The notes under the pieces are model-generated. The model was given only the letters and a program-made list of their open reading frames with translations. It ran no database searches and was not told where the DNA came from. This document shows, piece after piece, positions 18,453 to 27,676 of a DNA stretch of 64,000 nucleotides. A program made the position numbers and the translations under genes. The number at the start of each line of letters is the position of its first letter. The stretch's first letter is position 1. The stretch is from Paenibacillus alba (GTDB lineage: Bacteria; Bacillota; Bacilli; Paenibacillales; NBRC-103111): NCBI RefSeq assembly GCF_013204855.1, contig NZ_JABMKZ010000042.1, positions 1-64,000 on the forward strand. The letters run 5' to 3'.

Positions 18453-21400
18453 TTGATTAAGCAAAAACGGTGGATGGCATTTCTAATGTCAATGGTATTG
18501 TTGTGTTCGATGCTTCCAATGGCAGTGTTTGCTGCTGGACCAGCGATAAGCATTCCAAGCGGCAGCAGCTGGCTGGGAAGCGTGTTTGGCGATCTTGGCG
18601 GAGCGCCGACCGATACGAATTTTGCAATTACAGAAGATGCGGCCAAGGGAACGGTAGTCCTGAAAAGCACTGGCGATAAAGGTAAAATTGCCACTAGTAC
18701 AAGCGCCTCCGAAGGAATGGCGTATTATTATCAAGGCATTAGCCAAACGGATAACTTCGAGCTGTCGGCCAAAGCTACAGTCAATACGTGGACAGCCAAC
18801 GGTCAAGTTTCCTTCGGTATCATGCTGCGCAGCAATAAGCTGGATAATGCCTCTCAGTCATCCTACACGGGTGATTATGTCGCCGTAGGCGCACTGGACC
18901 AGAAGATGGAAGCTTTTTATAAACAAGGCGTTTTCAATAGCTCGACGAATCCGGTGAAGAAGATCACCAATTTCAGCGCAACTGCTCCGGGAGTAGGCAT
19001 TGGCTATGAACTCAGCATCAAAAAATCCGGCAATGTCTTCGTCGTGAGGATTGATAACGAAACAAGGGTTATCGACAATTTTACGGGAAGCCTTGCGTAT
19101 GCGGGTCTTTATGTAGCCAGAAATACGACGGTTACCTTCAGTGATGTCACGTTCACCAAGGATACGAGGTCTCCAATCCAATTAAAACTTGATTATTCCG
19201 CAATGAAAACCGATTATTTCGTAAGTGACAGCCTGGATCTAACCGGATTAAAAGTTACGGCGGTATACCCGGATAACCTTGAGAAGGAGCTTACGGCAAA
19301 TGATTATATTGTCTCTGGATTTGATAATACCAAGGTAGGAACCAGTTCCATTCTTGTCCATTTCAATGGACAAACGGCGGCTGTTCCCTTACAGGTTAAG
19401 CCTTTAATCGTTACGGCTTTGGACATTCAATATCTCCCTGCCAAAACGGATTATTACCTTAACGAGGCTTTTGATCCGCAAGGCCTGACGGTGCTTGGAC
19501 AGTATAACTATGGCAATGAGTGGGTGGTGCTGGGAAGCGGCCAATACGCTTTTTCCATTCCGGCTCAAGATGCAACCGTTTTCAATTCTACGTATCAATT
19601 CAAAACGGCTGGTCTAAAAACGGTAACAGCGAGATCCACCGTCACTTCAACCACCTATAAGACGTTCGATGTTACGGTTAGAAATGCACAATTAACAGGT
19701 TTGGATATCCAGCCTCCGCATAAGACGATGTATTTTGTCGGGGATTCCTTTGTACAAGACGGTTTAGCCGTAACGGGGAATTATAGCGACAATTCCAAGG
19801 AAAGGCTTCTGCGAAGCGAATATACGCTGACAGCGCCTGATATGAGTTCAGCAGGAACGAAAGTTATCGAAGTTTCTACCTATAAAGGTGCGCCCAAAGG
19901 CACTTTCAGCATCACAGTAAATCCCCAAGCGATCGTAGGCAGCCAAGTTACAGCGTATCCGAAAACGACCTATCTGATTGGCGAAGCTTTTGACCCAGCG
20001 GGCTTGGAGATATCAACGGTGTACAGCAGTAAGCTGGAGAAGCTGCCAGTTGGCCAATATACGCTAAATCTCGATGCTTTCGACAATACGAAGGCTGGTG
20101 TATACGAGATCCCGATTGTTCCTGTTCATACAGCGATTCCGCCAACCGTGCTTAAAGTAACCGTGGCTGAACCAAAGGAGTATGCGTGGAAATCGATCCG
20201 GTTTGGTCAATCCACGTCGAGTACGAATAACACGGTCACATTGAATGAAGATGGTTCTGTCAAGCTGGTGGCCTTAGATGGGGGCGGTAAAATAACCGGC
20301 GATCACGACGGTATCACCTTCTACTACACAGAGCTGGACGCGGTAGAAGATAACTTTGAATTATCGGCAGATATTAAAGTAATCGCTTATGCCAAAGAAC
20401 CGCATGACGGTCAAGAATCCTTTGGAATTATGGCGAGGGATGCCATTGGTATGCCTGGGGACTCCAGTGTATTCGCTTCGAACATAGCGGCTATCGGCGG
20501 CTATAGTGGTGGCACGACTAAACCGAACGGGACGCAGTTGTTCGTCAGAACAGGCGTTACCGCTCCGAATGGCGGCAGCCAAGGGATACAAAACAGCATG
20601 CTAAGCTCAGTTAAACCAGCCTTAAGCAACACCTATCCCGCAGCCAATTATAAGCTCACGCTGATCAAAACGAACAATGGTTTCACGGGCCGTTTAAATA
20701 ATGGGACTGAGGACAGCTTCTATGTGCCGGATATTATGACGGTGCAAGATGGCAGCAAGATGTATGTTGGCTTCTATACAGCACGTCTTGCGACGATTGA
20801 GGTAAGCAATAAGCAATTGAAGGTGACGGCTGCTGAGACTGATGCTCCGAGAAAAGAACCGGCTAAATCAGCGGTCACACCTGATGTTAACTTTGAAGGG
20901 CTAACGCGGACTTCCTTGACGGCCTACTCGTTAGGGCTTAAGTCGAATGTAGACGGCAAGGTTACAATCAAAAGAGGATCGAGCTTTATCGCGCAAGAAG
21001 CGGCTATGCAGGCAGGGAAGACGTTAGCCTTGGATACAACGGTTACCGCCAATACGTATACGAACTTTAGCGCGGTTTTTGTACCTGACGATACGCAGTC
21101 TCTGACTTCCTATGATAAAATCGTCAAAAACCTCACGGTGGATATGAAATCCTTCGATAACGGTGACATTTATGTTTCGCCGGCAGCAACCTCCACAAGC
21201 GGTGGTGATGGTACAATGGGCAACCCGCTTGATCTGGATACGGCGATTGATTACGTCAAGGCAGGCCAACACATTCTCCTGTTGGATGGGCATTACGTGC
21301 GAAGCACCAAAATCAACATCCAAAAAGGCAACGACGGGACAGCCGAAGCGAGGAAGTACTTGATCGCAGCCCCAGGTGCGAAGCCAATCATTGATTTTGA

Positions 21401-23723
21401 CAAAAAATCAGAGGGTGTTGTGCTGAGCGGCCATTACTGGCACGTAAAAGGTATTGATTTTACCCGTTCAGCGGCTAATACCAAAGGCTTTACCGTTGGC
21501 GGCAGCAACAATATCGTGGAAGGCAGCAGATTTTATGACAATGGAGACACAGGTCTGCAAATTAGCCGTACAGATGAGTCGGAGTCGAACAAGGCGCTGT
21601 GGCCTTCCAACAATCTTATTCTTAACTGCGAATCCTTCGATAACGTGGATCCCTCCAATAATAATGCGGATGGCTTTGCTGCCAAGCTGACATCGGGTAC
21701 GGGCAACATTTTCAGAGGCGATATTTCGCATAATAATATTGACGATGGCTGGGACTTGTACACGAAGGCAGGTACGGGCGCTATTGGCTCCGTTCTCATC
21801 GAGAACAGCATTGCCTATCAGAATGGCACTTTAACGAACGGCCGTGTCGGTGAAGGTGACAAAAACGGCTTTAAACTTGGAGGTGAAGGCATCCATGTAC
21901 CGCATGTTATTCGTAACAGTCTGGCTTTCGGCAATGGCGCATATGGCTTTGCGAGCAACAGCAACCCGGGTGTTAGAGCGGAGAGTACGAACATTGCGTT
22001 CAACAATGCCAAAGGGAATCTGAATTTTACAACGTACTCGGGCATTCAGACCGATTTTAGAATTGATGGCTTTATTTCTTATCAGAAAGATTACACAGCC
22101 AAAGATAACTATCCAGCACAATTAAACTCAGCTGCGAATTACTTCTTTAATGGAACAAAATCACTCAATCAATTAGGGGATCAGCTAACCGATGCTAACT
22201 TTGCGAGCTTGGTGCCGGTGCTGCCATATTTGAGAGATGTTGACGGCAGCATTATTCGGGGGGATTTCCTTAAATTACTGACAGGCAAGCCAGATACGCC
22301 GGATACGCCGGATACGCCGGATACGCCAAACACGCCAGACACACCGGATACACCGGATACACCGGATAAACCAGACACACCGGATACACCGGATACACCG
22401 GATAAACCAGACACACCAGACACACCGGACACACCAAGTACCACAAACACCTCTTCGGGATCATCAGGTGGAGGCGCGGGTTCGGGTTCTGTGGGTACAG
22501 TGGAAATTGTGCCTGGCGGAGTGTCTATCACAAGGCAGGCGATCAACATGGTAATAGCTGGGAAAACCGTAGCTACCGTTGTGATTGACAGTGAAGCTTT
22601 GACCAAAGCTATCAAGGCGCTGGAGAACAATGAGGTTGCGAACCGGACTGTCTTTATTGAAGTGAACAGCACCGAATCAGCAGCCCGGGTGGAAGTTCCG
22701 GCAAGTGTCTTGCGCGGAGCAGCGGTGACACTCTCGATAAGAGCGAATGGTGTCGCGTACCATCTGCCTTCCCAAGTGATCGATGTCGATGCTTTAGCCA
22801 AACTGCTGGGAATCGATGCGGCGGGCGTGACTTTGGCTGTTGAAATCGAGCGAGATGCAGCCTCGGATTCATTACTTGCGAAGATCAAAGATCAGGGTGT
22901 TGCCCTTCTTTCCAACCCAGTTGCCTTTCATCTTTCGGCTGAAGGCAATGGCAAGGCGATTGCGGTGAACGATTTTGGGCGTACCTATGTAGCCCGCAGC
23001 CTGATGTTGGATCGAACCGTTGACGCTGATCAAGCGACGGCGGTACTGATTCATCCGGAAACAGGGGAATTGACGTTTGTTCCAGCTATTTTCCGCGAGG
23101 CAAACGGCAAAACAGAAGTGACCCTGAAGCGCCCTGGCAACAGTCTGTATGCGGTTGTTCAGTCTTCGGCAAGCTTCGAGGATGTGAAAGGACATTGGTC
23201 CCAAGCCGATGTGGAATTGCTGGCTTCGAAGCGGGTCATCCAAGGCGTATCTGCCCATAGCTTTGCGCCGAATGCTCAGATTACGCGTGCTGAATTCGCA
23301 GCCCTTCTAGCCCGGGCGCTTGGCTTAAATGAAGAAACATCCACGCGCTTTTCGGATGTGCCAGCAAACAGCTGGTACGCAGGGACCGTGGGTGCATCGG
23401 CTAAGGCTGGCATCATTGAAGGCTTTGAAGATAGCTCGTTCAAGCCAAACGAGCGGATTACGAGAGAGCAGATGGCAGTCATGATCAAGCGAGCAATGTC
23501 GTTCGCAGGTAAAACGACTGTAGTAGATCTCAAGCAGCTAGACAAATTTAGCGATAGCAAGGAACTGAGCGCATGGTCGAAAGATGCTGTAGCTGGGGTG
23601 GTAAGCGTAGGGATTGTCAATGGAGCAACGGCAACAACCTTTGTCCCGGCAGCTCTTGCGACCCGTTCGGAAGCCACTGTGATGCTGAAAAGACTATTGC
23701 AACATATTCAGTTTATTAATTGA
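18453..23723 (+). CDS. giant S-layer-anchored pectate lyase (Ig-like, PL9, SLH domains)
   Basis: A 1756-residue exported protein. Visible modules in order: signal peptide (1-27, ending AVFAAG); a carbohydrate-binding-like module (about 30-235); four bacterial Ig-like domains of the Big_3 type (about 240-575); a second copy of the first module (about 580-800); a short spacer; a right-handed beta-helix of the PL9 type (about 905-1260) with the family stretch DGFAAKL and DDGWDLYTK, which hold the lysine base and calcium-binding aspartates of PL9 enzymes; a T-P-D repeat linker (about 1279-1330); an uncharacterised domain; and three SLH domains (from about 1574) that bind pyruvylated wall polymer. 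It should cleave pectin at the cell surface. The start is TTG after AAGGAG. A separate promoter is likely because a terminator precedes it. Confidence 0.92.
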   Translation: MIKQKRWMAFLMSMVLLCSMLPMAVFAAGPAISIPSGSSWLGSVFGDLGGAPTDTNFAITEDAAKGTVVLKSTGDKGKIATSTSASEGMAYYYQGISQTDNFELSAKATVNTWTANGQVSFGIMLRSNKLDNASQSSYTGDYVAVGALDQKMEAFYKQGVFNSSTNPVKKITNFSATAPGVGIGYELSIKKSGNVFVVRIDNETRVIDNFTGSLAYAGLYVARNTTVTFSDVTFTKDTRSPIQLKLDYSAMKTDYFVSDSLDLTGLKVTAVYPDNLEKELTANDYIVSGFDNTKVGTSSILVHFNGQTAAVPLQVKPLIVTALDIQYLPAKTDYYLNEAFDPQGLTVLGQYNYGNEWVVLGSGQYAFSIPAQDATVFNSTYQFKTAGLKTVTARSTVTSTTYKTFDVTVRNAQLTGLDIQPPHKTMYFVGDSFVQDGLAVTGNYSDNSKERLLRSEYTLTAPDMSSAGTKVIEVSTYKGAPKGTFSITVNPQAIVGSQVTAYPKTTYLIGEAFDPAGLEISTVYSSKLEKLPVGQYTLNLDAFDNTKAGVYEIPIVPVHTAIPPTVLKVTVAEPKEYAWKSIRFGQSTSSTNNTVTLNEDGSVKLVALDGGGKITGDHDGITFYYTELDAVEDNFELSADIKVIAYAKEPHDGQESFGIMARDAIGMPGDSSVFASNIAAIGGYSGGTTKPNGTQLFVRTGVTAPNGGSQGIQNSMLSSVKPALSNTYPAANYKLTLIKTNNGFTGRLNNGTEDSFYVPDIMTVQDGSKMYVGFYTARLATIEVSNKQLKVTAAETDAPRKEPAKSAVTPDVNFEGLTRTSLTAYSLGLKSNVDGKVTIKRGSSFIAQEAAMQAGKTLALDTTVTANTYTNFSAVFVPDDTQSLTSYDKIVKNLTVDMKSFDNGDIYVSPAATSTSGGDGTMGNPLDLDTAIDYVKAGQHILLLDGHYVRSTKINIQKGNDGTAEARKYLIAAPGAKPIIDFDKKSEGVVLSGHYWHVKGIDFTRSAANTKGFTVGGSNNIVEGSRFYDNGDTGLQISRTDESESNKALWPSNNLILNCESFDNVDPSNNNADGFAAKLTSGTGNIFRGDISHNNIDDGWDLYTKAGTGAIGSVLIENSIAYQNGTLTNGRVGEGDKNGFKLGGEGIHVPHVIRNSLAFGNGAYGFASNSNPGVRAESTNIAFNNAKGNLNFTTYSGIQTDFRIDGFISYQKDYTAKDNYPAQLNSAANYFFNGTKSLNQLGDQLTDANFASLVPVLPYLRDVDGSIIRGDFLKLLTGKPDTPDTPDTPDTPNTPDTPDTPDTPDKPDTPDTPDTPDKPDTPDTPDTPSTTNTSSGSSGGGAGSGSVGTVEIVPGGVSITRQAINMVIAGKTVATVVIDSEALTKAIKALENNEVANRTVFIEVNSTESAARVEVPASVLRGAAVTLSIRANGVAYHLPSQVIDVDALAKLLGIDAAGVTLAVEIERDAASDSLLAKIKDQGVALLSNPVAFHLSAEGNGKAIAVNDFGRTYVARSLMLDRTVDADQATAVLIHPETGELTFVPAIFREANGKTEVTLKRPGNSLYAVVQSSASFEDVKGHWSQADVELLASKRVIQGVSAHSFAPNAQITRAEFAALLARALGLNEETSTRFSDVPANSWYAGTVGASAKAGIIEGFEDSSFKPNERITREQMAVMIKRAMSFAGKTTVVDLKQLDKFSDSKELSAWSKDAVAGVVSVGIVNGATATTFVPAALATRSEATVMLKRLLQHIQFIN
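22291..22440 (+). repeat. T-P-D linker-encoding tandem repeat
   Basis: About 17 tandem copies of a 9-bp unit of the form ACACCGGAT (with A/G and aa variants such as AAACCAGAC) encode the Thr-Pro-Asp linker of the surface lyase. The codon use differs between the first copies (ACGCCGGAT) and later ones, showing stepwise expansion. The copy number probably varies between strains. Confidence 0.85.
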
Positions 23724-23731
23724 TTGGAAGA

Positions 23732-23755
23732 GGGCGCCCATGGGGCGTCCTTTTT
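23732..23755 (+). terminator. terminator after the surface lyase gene
   Basis: GGGCGCCC pairs with GGGGCGTCC around an ATG-containing loop, one G-U pair, followed by five T residues, directly after the stop codon. Confidence 0.8.
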
Positions 23756-23800
23756 GCTGCTTCTCTGAGAGGGGCGAAGTTTCCCGCTCGTAGGTGTGCT

Positions 23801-24235
23801 GAGCCTGCCGAAAAGACAGTCTCAGCGGAAGAAAGGCCTTCTTCGCGCGCCGAGCCGGCGAAAAAGGCCGTCTCACCGCGGGAAGGAGGCGGAATTTGCG
23901 CAAATGCCCGCTGAGCCCGCCGAAAAGGCAGTCTCCGAGGCAGAAAAGCCGCCGCCGCGCGCCGAGCCTGCGAAAAAGGCCGTCTCGCCGTGCGAAAGAG
24001 GCGGAATCCGCGCAAATGCCCACTGAGCCCGCCGAAAAGGCAGTCTCCGAGGCAGAAAAGCGTCCGCCGCGCGCCGAGCCTGCGAAAAAGGCCGTCTCGC
24101 CGTGCGAAAGAGGCGGAATCCGCGCAAATGCCCACTGAGCCAGCCGAAAAGGCAGTCTCCGAGGCAGAAAAGCCGCCGCCGCGCGCCGAGCCTGCGAAAA
24201 AGGCCGTCTCACCGCGCGAAAGAGGCCTAATCCAC
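23801..24235. repeat. four 112-bp GC-rich tandem repeats
   Basis: Units begin at 23801, 23913, 24025 and 24137 (period exactly 112 bp). Within each unit the motif GAGCC-(C/T)GC-(C/G)GAAAA appears twice, 51 and 61 bp apart, so the unit is itself a dimer. The middle two copies are nearly identical and the outer ones have drifted. GC content is far above that of the neighbours. Open frames occur on both strands because stop codons are rare, but 112 is not a multiple of three, so I do not read this as coding. No promoter or gene is seen here. The rest of the gap up to 24405 holds an AT-rich promoter-like stretch (TATACT at 24317). Confidence 0.88.
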
Positions 24236-24405
24236 GGCCATCACGAATAATCCTCTGTCAGGGGAATCTGTATCTAGCAAAATAAGGAATCCCGCACAAA
24301 GCAAATTATGATAAGATATACTATTAGAAAAGCTAATTTATAGTGTTAGGTCCTGCTAGAAAAAGGGAATCTTGGTCCAGAACTCACTATCAGGAGGTAC
24401 CAGAT

Positions 24406-25119
24406 ATGAAACGAACGTTAGTCATCAGCGATATTCATGGCTGTGTGGAAGAATTCAAACAATTGCTGGATACAGTAATTTTTAATGCGGATGAGGACAA
24501 GCTTGTATTGCTTGGCGATTATGTAGATCGAGGGCCGGCTAGCCGGGAAGCGGTAGAATTCGTTATGCATTTGGTGCGGGAAAAAGGCGCCATAGCGCTC
24601 AAAGGAAATCATGATCAGCGATTTGTGGATGTTCTGGGAGGCGTAGACTCGCTTACAGAAATGAAGTTTTTCGAGCATGGCGGTATTCAGACGTTTAAAA
24701 GCTTCAGCGGTGCGGATAATCTGGATATTAAGCAATCCAAAGAGCGGATTATTGCTAATTGCAGCGACCATATTGCCTTTCTGAACAATCTTCCGCTGTA
24801 TTACGAGGACGAGACCCATATTTATGTTCATGCTGGACTGAACCCTGCCTATACGGATTGGAAAACCCAACCGGAGCGGGACTTTTTGTGGATTCGGGCG
24901 CCTTTTGTCCAGCAGCGGACCGTCGTTAAGAAAACCGTCGTATTTGGGCATACGACCACCAAGGATATTCATGGCAAAGCCGATGTATGGTTTGATCGTG
25001 ATAAAATCGGCATTGATGGCGGGTGCGCTTACGGCATGCAAATCAATTGTTTGGAGATTAAAGGTAAAAACAACTATAAGACCTATTCGGTTGCTTCCAA
25101 AGGCAGCTGGAAATCATAG
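24406..25119 (+). CDS. metallophosphoesterase, serine/threonine phosphatase type
   Basis: A 237-residue cytoplasmic phosphoesterase of the PP1/PrpE-like family. All signature blocks are present: SDIHGC near the N-terminus, GDYVDRGP, GNHDQR and, in the second half, VHAGLNP and VFGHTTTKD. These supply the ligands of the two-metal centre. Likely activity is phosphoprotein or dinucleoside polyphosphate (Ap4A) hydrolysis; the sequence does not decide between them. The ATG at 24406 follows AGGAGGT and is preferred to the longer open frame from 24343. It stands alone. Confidence 0.9.
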   Translation: MKRTLVISDIHGCVEEFKQLLDTVIFNADEDKLVLLGDYVDRGPASREAVEFVMHLVREKGAIALKGNHDQRFVDVLGGVDSLTEMKFFEHGGIQTFKSFSGADNLDIKQSKERIIANCSDHIAFLNNLPLYYEDETHIYVHAGLNPAYTDWKTQPERDFLWIRAPFVQQRTVVKKTVVFGHTTTKDIHGKADVWFDRDKIGIDGGCAYGMQINCLEIKGKNNYKTYSVASKGSWKS

Positions 25120-25210
25120 ATAGCGGCTTAAGTACTTTTTAGCAAGAAACATCAAGAAGCATGAGTTGAAATAGCGTAAACTTTCTATAGAATGCTGGAG
25201 GGGGCGCAGG

Positions 25211-26131
25211 ATGGACGCCGATTACTATGTGCGGATTCAGAAGACTTTGGACTATATCGAAGATCATCTTTCGGCGCCTTTGTCTTTAGAGTGCTTGGCA
25301 CGCGTGGCTTGCTTCTCTGAATTTCACTTTCATAGAGTCTTTCAAATCATAGTAGGAGAAGCTGTGATGGAGTATGTTCGGAAAAGAAGATTAGCCAAAG
25401 CGGCCTATCAAATTGCACATACCGATACAAGGCTCATCGATATTGCCCTCGACAATGGGTTCCAGTCCCACGAGAATTTCACTCGAGCATTCAAAAAAAT
25501 GTTTGAACGCACGCCGCTTGCCTACCGCAAACAAGGTATTGTGACGCCTGTTTATGCCAAGGTGAATGTGCTGCAAAAGAAATTCAATCCCTATTTAGGA
25601 GGAATACGAATGGAATATCAACTGAAGACAAAGCCTGCTTTCAAGCTGATTGGGTATGAGCTGCGAACGACCTGTAAAGATGGGCAGAACCTCCGTGAGA
25701 TTCCGGCTTTCTGGACCTCATATATCCAAGAAAATAAAGGAAGCCGCATCGGCAATCGTGTCCACGCAGACTCGCCAATTGAGCTGGGGCTTTGTACGGA
25801 TTTCGATATGGAATCAGGGGCATTGTCTTATATCATCGGGATGGAGGCGACAAGCTTCGAGGGTGTGCCTGCCGATTTGGTATGTCGGGAATTTCCGGAA
25901 GCGAACTATGCTGTGTTTACGACGCCGAAGGTTGCGAAAGAACAGTTCGCGGCTTCGATACAGAGCACATGGAAGGCTATTTTCGCAGAGTGGTTTCCTC
26001 ATTCAGGTTATGAGCATGCAGGCGGAGTGGAGTTTGAACTGTATGATGAGCGCAGCGATCCATTCCAAAATGAGCAGGTCGAAATGGATATTTATATCCC
26101 GATCAAGAGCAAATCAGATACATCCGTGTAA
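25211..26131 (+). CDS. AraC-family regulator with GyrI-like effector domain
   Basis: A 306-residue regulator. Residues 1-105 form an AraC DNA-binding domain (YIEDHLSAPLSLECLARVACFSEFHFHRVFQ, second helix-turn-helix around DIALDNGFQSHENFTRAFKKMF). The C-terminal half is a GyrI-like small-molecule-binding domain that begins at MEYQLKTKPAFKLIGYE and contains a putative ligand-site glutamate region. This order is found in Rob/BmrR-like multidrug or stress regulators. Start: ATG after GGAGGGGG. It is a single-gene unit with a terminator downstream; no target can be read from the context. Confidence 0.88.
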   Translation: MDADYYVRIQKTLDYIEDHLSAPLSLECLARVACFSEFHFHRVFQIIVGEAVMEYVRKRRLAKAAYQIAHTDTRLIDIALDNGFQSHENFTRAFKKMFERTPLAYRKQGIVTPVYAKVNVLQKKFNPYLGGIRMEYQLKTKPAFKLIGYELRTTCKDGQNLREIPAFWTSYIQENKGSRIGNRVHADSPIELGLCTDFDMESGALSYIIGMEATSFEGVPADLVCREFPEANYAVFTTPKVAKEQFAASIQSTWKAIFAEWFPHSGYEHAGGVEFELYDERSDPFQNEQVEMDIYIPIKSKSDTSV

Positions 26132-26238
26132 CGAAACTAGCATGATTTGTCATAGAAATGAAATCTTGTTTTCATCTTAGTTTAAGGTTCGGAGCCTATA
26201 ATGAAATTCGACCCCCTTTTAAATATATATATACTTAA

Positions 26239-26273
26239 GACCTGCGGCCCGTTGCTGTGGGTCTCTTTTTTTG
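26239..26273 (+). terminator. terminator after the AraC-GyrI gene
   Basis: AGACC...GGTCT forms a short stem with a CGG/CTG inner pairing, followed by C and a seven-base T-run. Confidence 0.6.
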
Positions 26274-26293
26274 CTTGATCAGCTGTACAAAAT

Positions 26294-26342
26294 AAAAAAG
26301 GCTTCTCCCACGCACCTCACCAGAGGATCGCGGGAAAAGCCT
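26294..26342 (-). terminator. terminator of the DoxX transcript
   Basis: Read on the minus strand, GGCTTTTCCCGCG pairs imperfectly with CGTGGGAGAAGCC and is followed by six U residues. It lies just after the DoxX stop. Confidence 0.75.
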
Positions 26343-26357
26343 GCAAAACGTCTTGCA

Positions 26358-26714
26358 TTAAGCGCGCTTGGAACGCCCAATGACGACAATCAAAGCTAGG
26401 ATAAGGAGGATCAACGGCATCGCTGCTACGCTCATGCCTTGGCCTGACTTCAGATGCGTCAGCATAGCTCCGGCCATAATGACGACAATCACACCTGCGG
26501 AAGAGAAGGCGATGCGCGGCTTCCAGAAGCCGATGACAAGCCCGATGCCAGCGAGCAATTCAATCGTTCCGACGACGTACATGAAACCAATTCCGTACCC
26601 ATAGGTCGTGGTGAAAGCTTCCACCTGCATCGGAACTGCGGTTACTTTCATAAATCCAAACATTAAATAACTAAGGGCTAAGATAGCCTGAAGAATACGA
26701 GTAACCCACTTCAA
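26358..26714 (-). CDS. DoxX family membrane protein
   Basis: A 118-residue protein with four predicted membrane helices, typical of the DoxX/DoxD-like small quinone-reactive family. It ends with the basic tail VVIGRSKRA. The start is TTG at 26714, with GAGGTG about eight bases ahead. It follows the dioxygenase gene by about 30 bp on the same strand, so the two are probably co-transcribed and controlled by the divergent HxlR regulator. Such DoxX proteins often accompany HxlR and aromatic or redox-stress genes; the precise role is unknown. Confidence 0.85.
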   Translation of the reverse strand: MKWVTRILQAILALSYLMFGFMKVTAVPMQVEAFTTTYGYGIGFMYVVGTIELLAGIGLVIGFWKPRIAFSSAGVIVVIMAGAMLTHLKSGQGMSVAAMPLILLILALIVVIGRSKRA

Positions 26715-26745
26715 TGCAGAAACACCTCAATTTTCATTTGATTCC

Positions 26746-27513
26746 TTAAAAGGAAACGGATAGATAGCTAAGCGATCCAACTTCATAGCTGCGATGAATG
26801 ACCTGCGGTGTGCGAGACGGATCTCCGCTCCCCATAGCCATATAAAGCGGAATGAAATGCTCCGGTCTTGGTACGGCCATTCGAGCATTGGGAGCTTCGC
26901 TGGCGTAGTTGAACAAGGCTTCCAAGTTCTGAGCTTGCATGTTGGTTATGAGCCACTCGTCGAAATCAACAGCCCAAGCATCCGGCTCTTTGGCTTCCCA
27001 ATTAAGAGCGCGCAAATTATGCACGGTAGCGCCGCTTCCGATAATCAAGATATCTTCTTGATCCAGGCCGCGCAGCGCTTCGCCGATGCGGTATTGCTCC
27101 GCCGGAGGCAAATACGGATTGACGGAGATTTGAATAACCGGAACGGCAGGTGTCGGGAACATTCTTAGAAGAGGAACCCACGAGCCGTGATCAAGCCCGC
27201 GTGCAGCGTCCAGATTCACAGCGATGCCCTTGGCTTGAAACCGTGCGGCAATGTGGCTGGCCAGCGCTTTATCGCCTTTGGCTGGGTATTTGATTTGAAA
27301 CAGCTCGTCCGGGAAGCCACGGAAATCGTAGATCGTTTCATACACATCGTCGGAAGCTGAAATCGTCAGAACCTCTGTTTCCCAATGAGCGGTGAAAATC
27401 ACAATGGCTTTCGGTGAAATGGATTTGCCATATTCGAGCAAAAATTGCGTACAGGCGGTATCCTGGATAGCCATCATAGGTGAGCCGTGCCCAACAAAAA
27501 TAGGTGAAATCAT
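26746..27513 (-). CDS. DODA-type extradiol dioxygenase (class III ring-opening family)
   Basis: A 255-residue enzyme of the LigB/4,5-DOPA dioxygenase family. Metal-binding histidines are visible in VGHGSP (about residue 9), FTAHWE, GLDHGSW and PEHFIPL. The family opens catechol-type rings with non-haem iron or zinc. The true substrate in Bacillales is unknown. Start: ATG after AAGGGGAG. It is divergent from an HxlR regulator. Its predicted promoter (TTGACG, 17 bp, TAATAT, minus strand) is overlapped by the GTTAC/GTAAC palindrome, which suggests redox- or quinone-responsive control with DoxX as in HxlR-type systems. Confidence 0.9.
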   Translation of the reverse strand: MISPIFVGHGSPMMAIQDTACTQFLLEYGKSISPKAIVIFTAHWETEVLTISASDDVYETIYDFRGFPDELFQIKYPAKGDKALASHIAARFQAKGIAVNLDAARGLDHGSWVPLLRMFPTPAVPVIQISVNPYLPPAEQYRIGEALRGLDQEDILIIGSGATVHNLRALNWEAKEPDAWAVDFDEWLITNMQAQNLEALFNYASEAPNARMAVPRPEHFIPLYMAMGSGDPSRTPQVIHRSYEVGSLSYLSVSF

Positions 27514-27550
27514 AAGTAAACACTCCCCTTTAAGTTACAATTAATCACTT

Positions 27551-27621
27551 AGTTACTTTATGTAACTGATATTACGATATAATTTAGGTTTCGTCAAGTA
27601 ACTAAATTACTTTTTGTAACC
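27551..27621. promoter_or_regulatory. divergent promoter region with two HxlR-type palindromes
   Basis: AGTTAC-TTTAT-GTAACT (27551-27567) and AATTAC-TTTTT-GTAACC (27605-27621) share the same arms and five-base spacer. A minus-strand promoter, TTGACG (27597-27592) and TAATAT (27574-27569) with a 17-bp spacer, lies between them, so the first palindrome would block its start site. TATAAT at 27578 may serve the plus-strand gene. Control by the HxlR protein is inferred. Confidence 0.75.
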
Positions 27622-27676
27622 TTGTATATGGATGGCAACTTCCTCTATAATAAATAAAGATATAGAGGTGATAATG

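Noticed and set aside
22181..22888. 235-codon minus-strand frame rich in V-S-G repeats
   Set aside because: It is the antisense of the T-P-D linker of the surface lyase, without start context.
23694..24250. Several open frames of 60-170 codons in the 112-bp repeats, on both strands
   Set aside because: They result from a stop-poor, GC-rich tandem repeat whose period is not a multiple of three; no ribosome binding sites and no protein-like composition.
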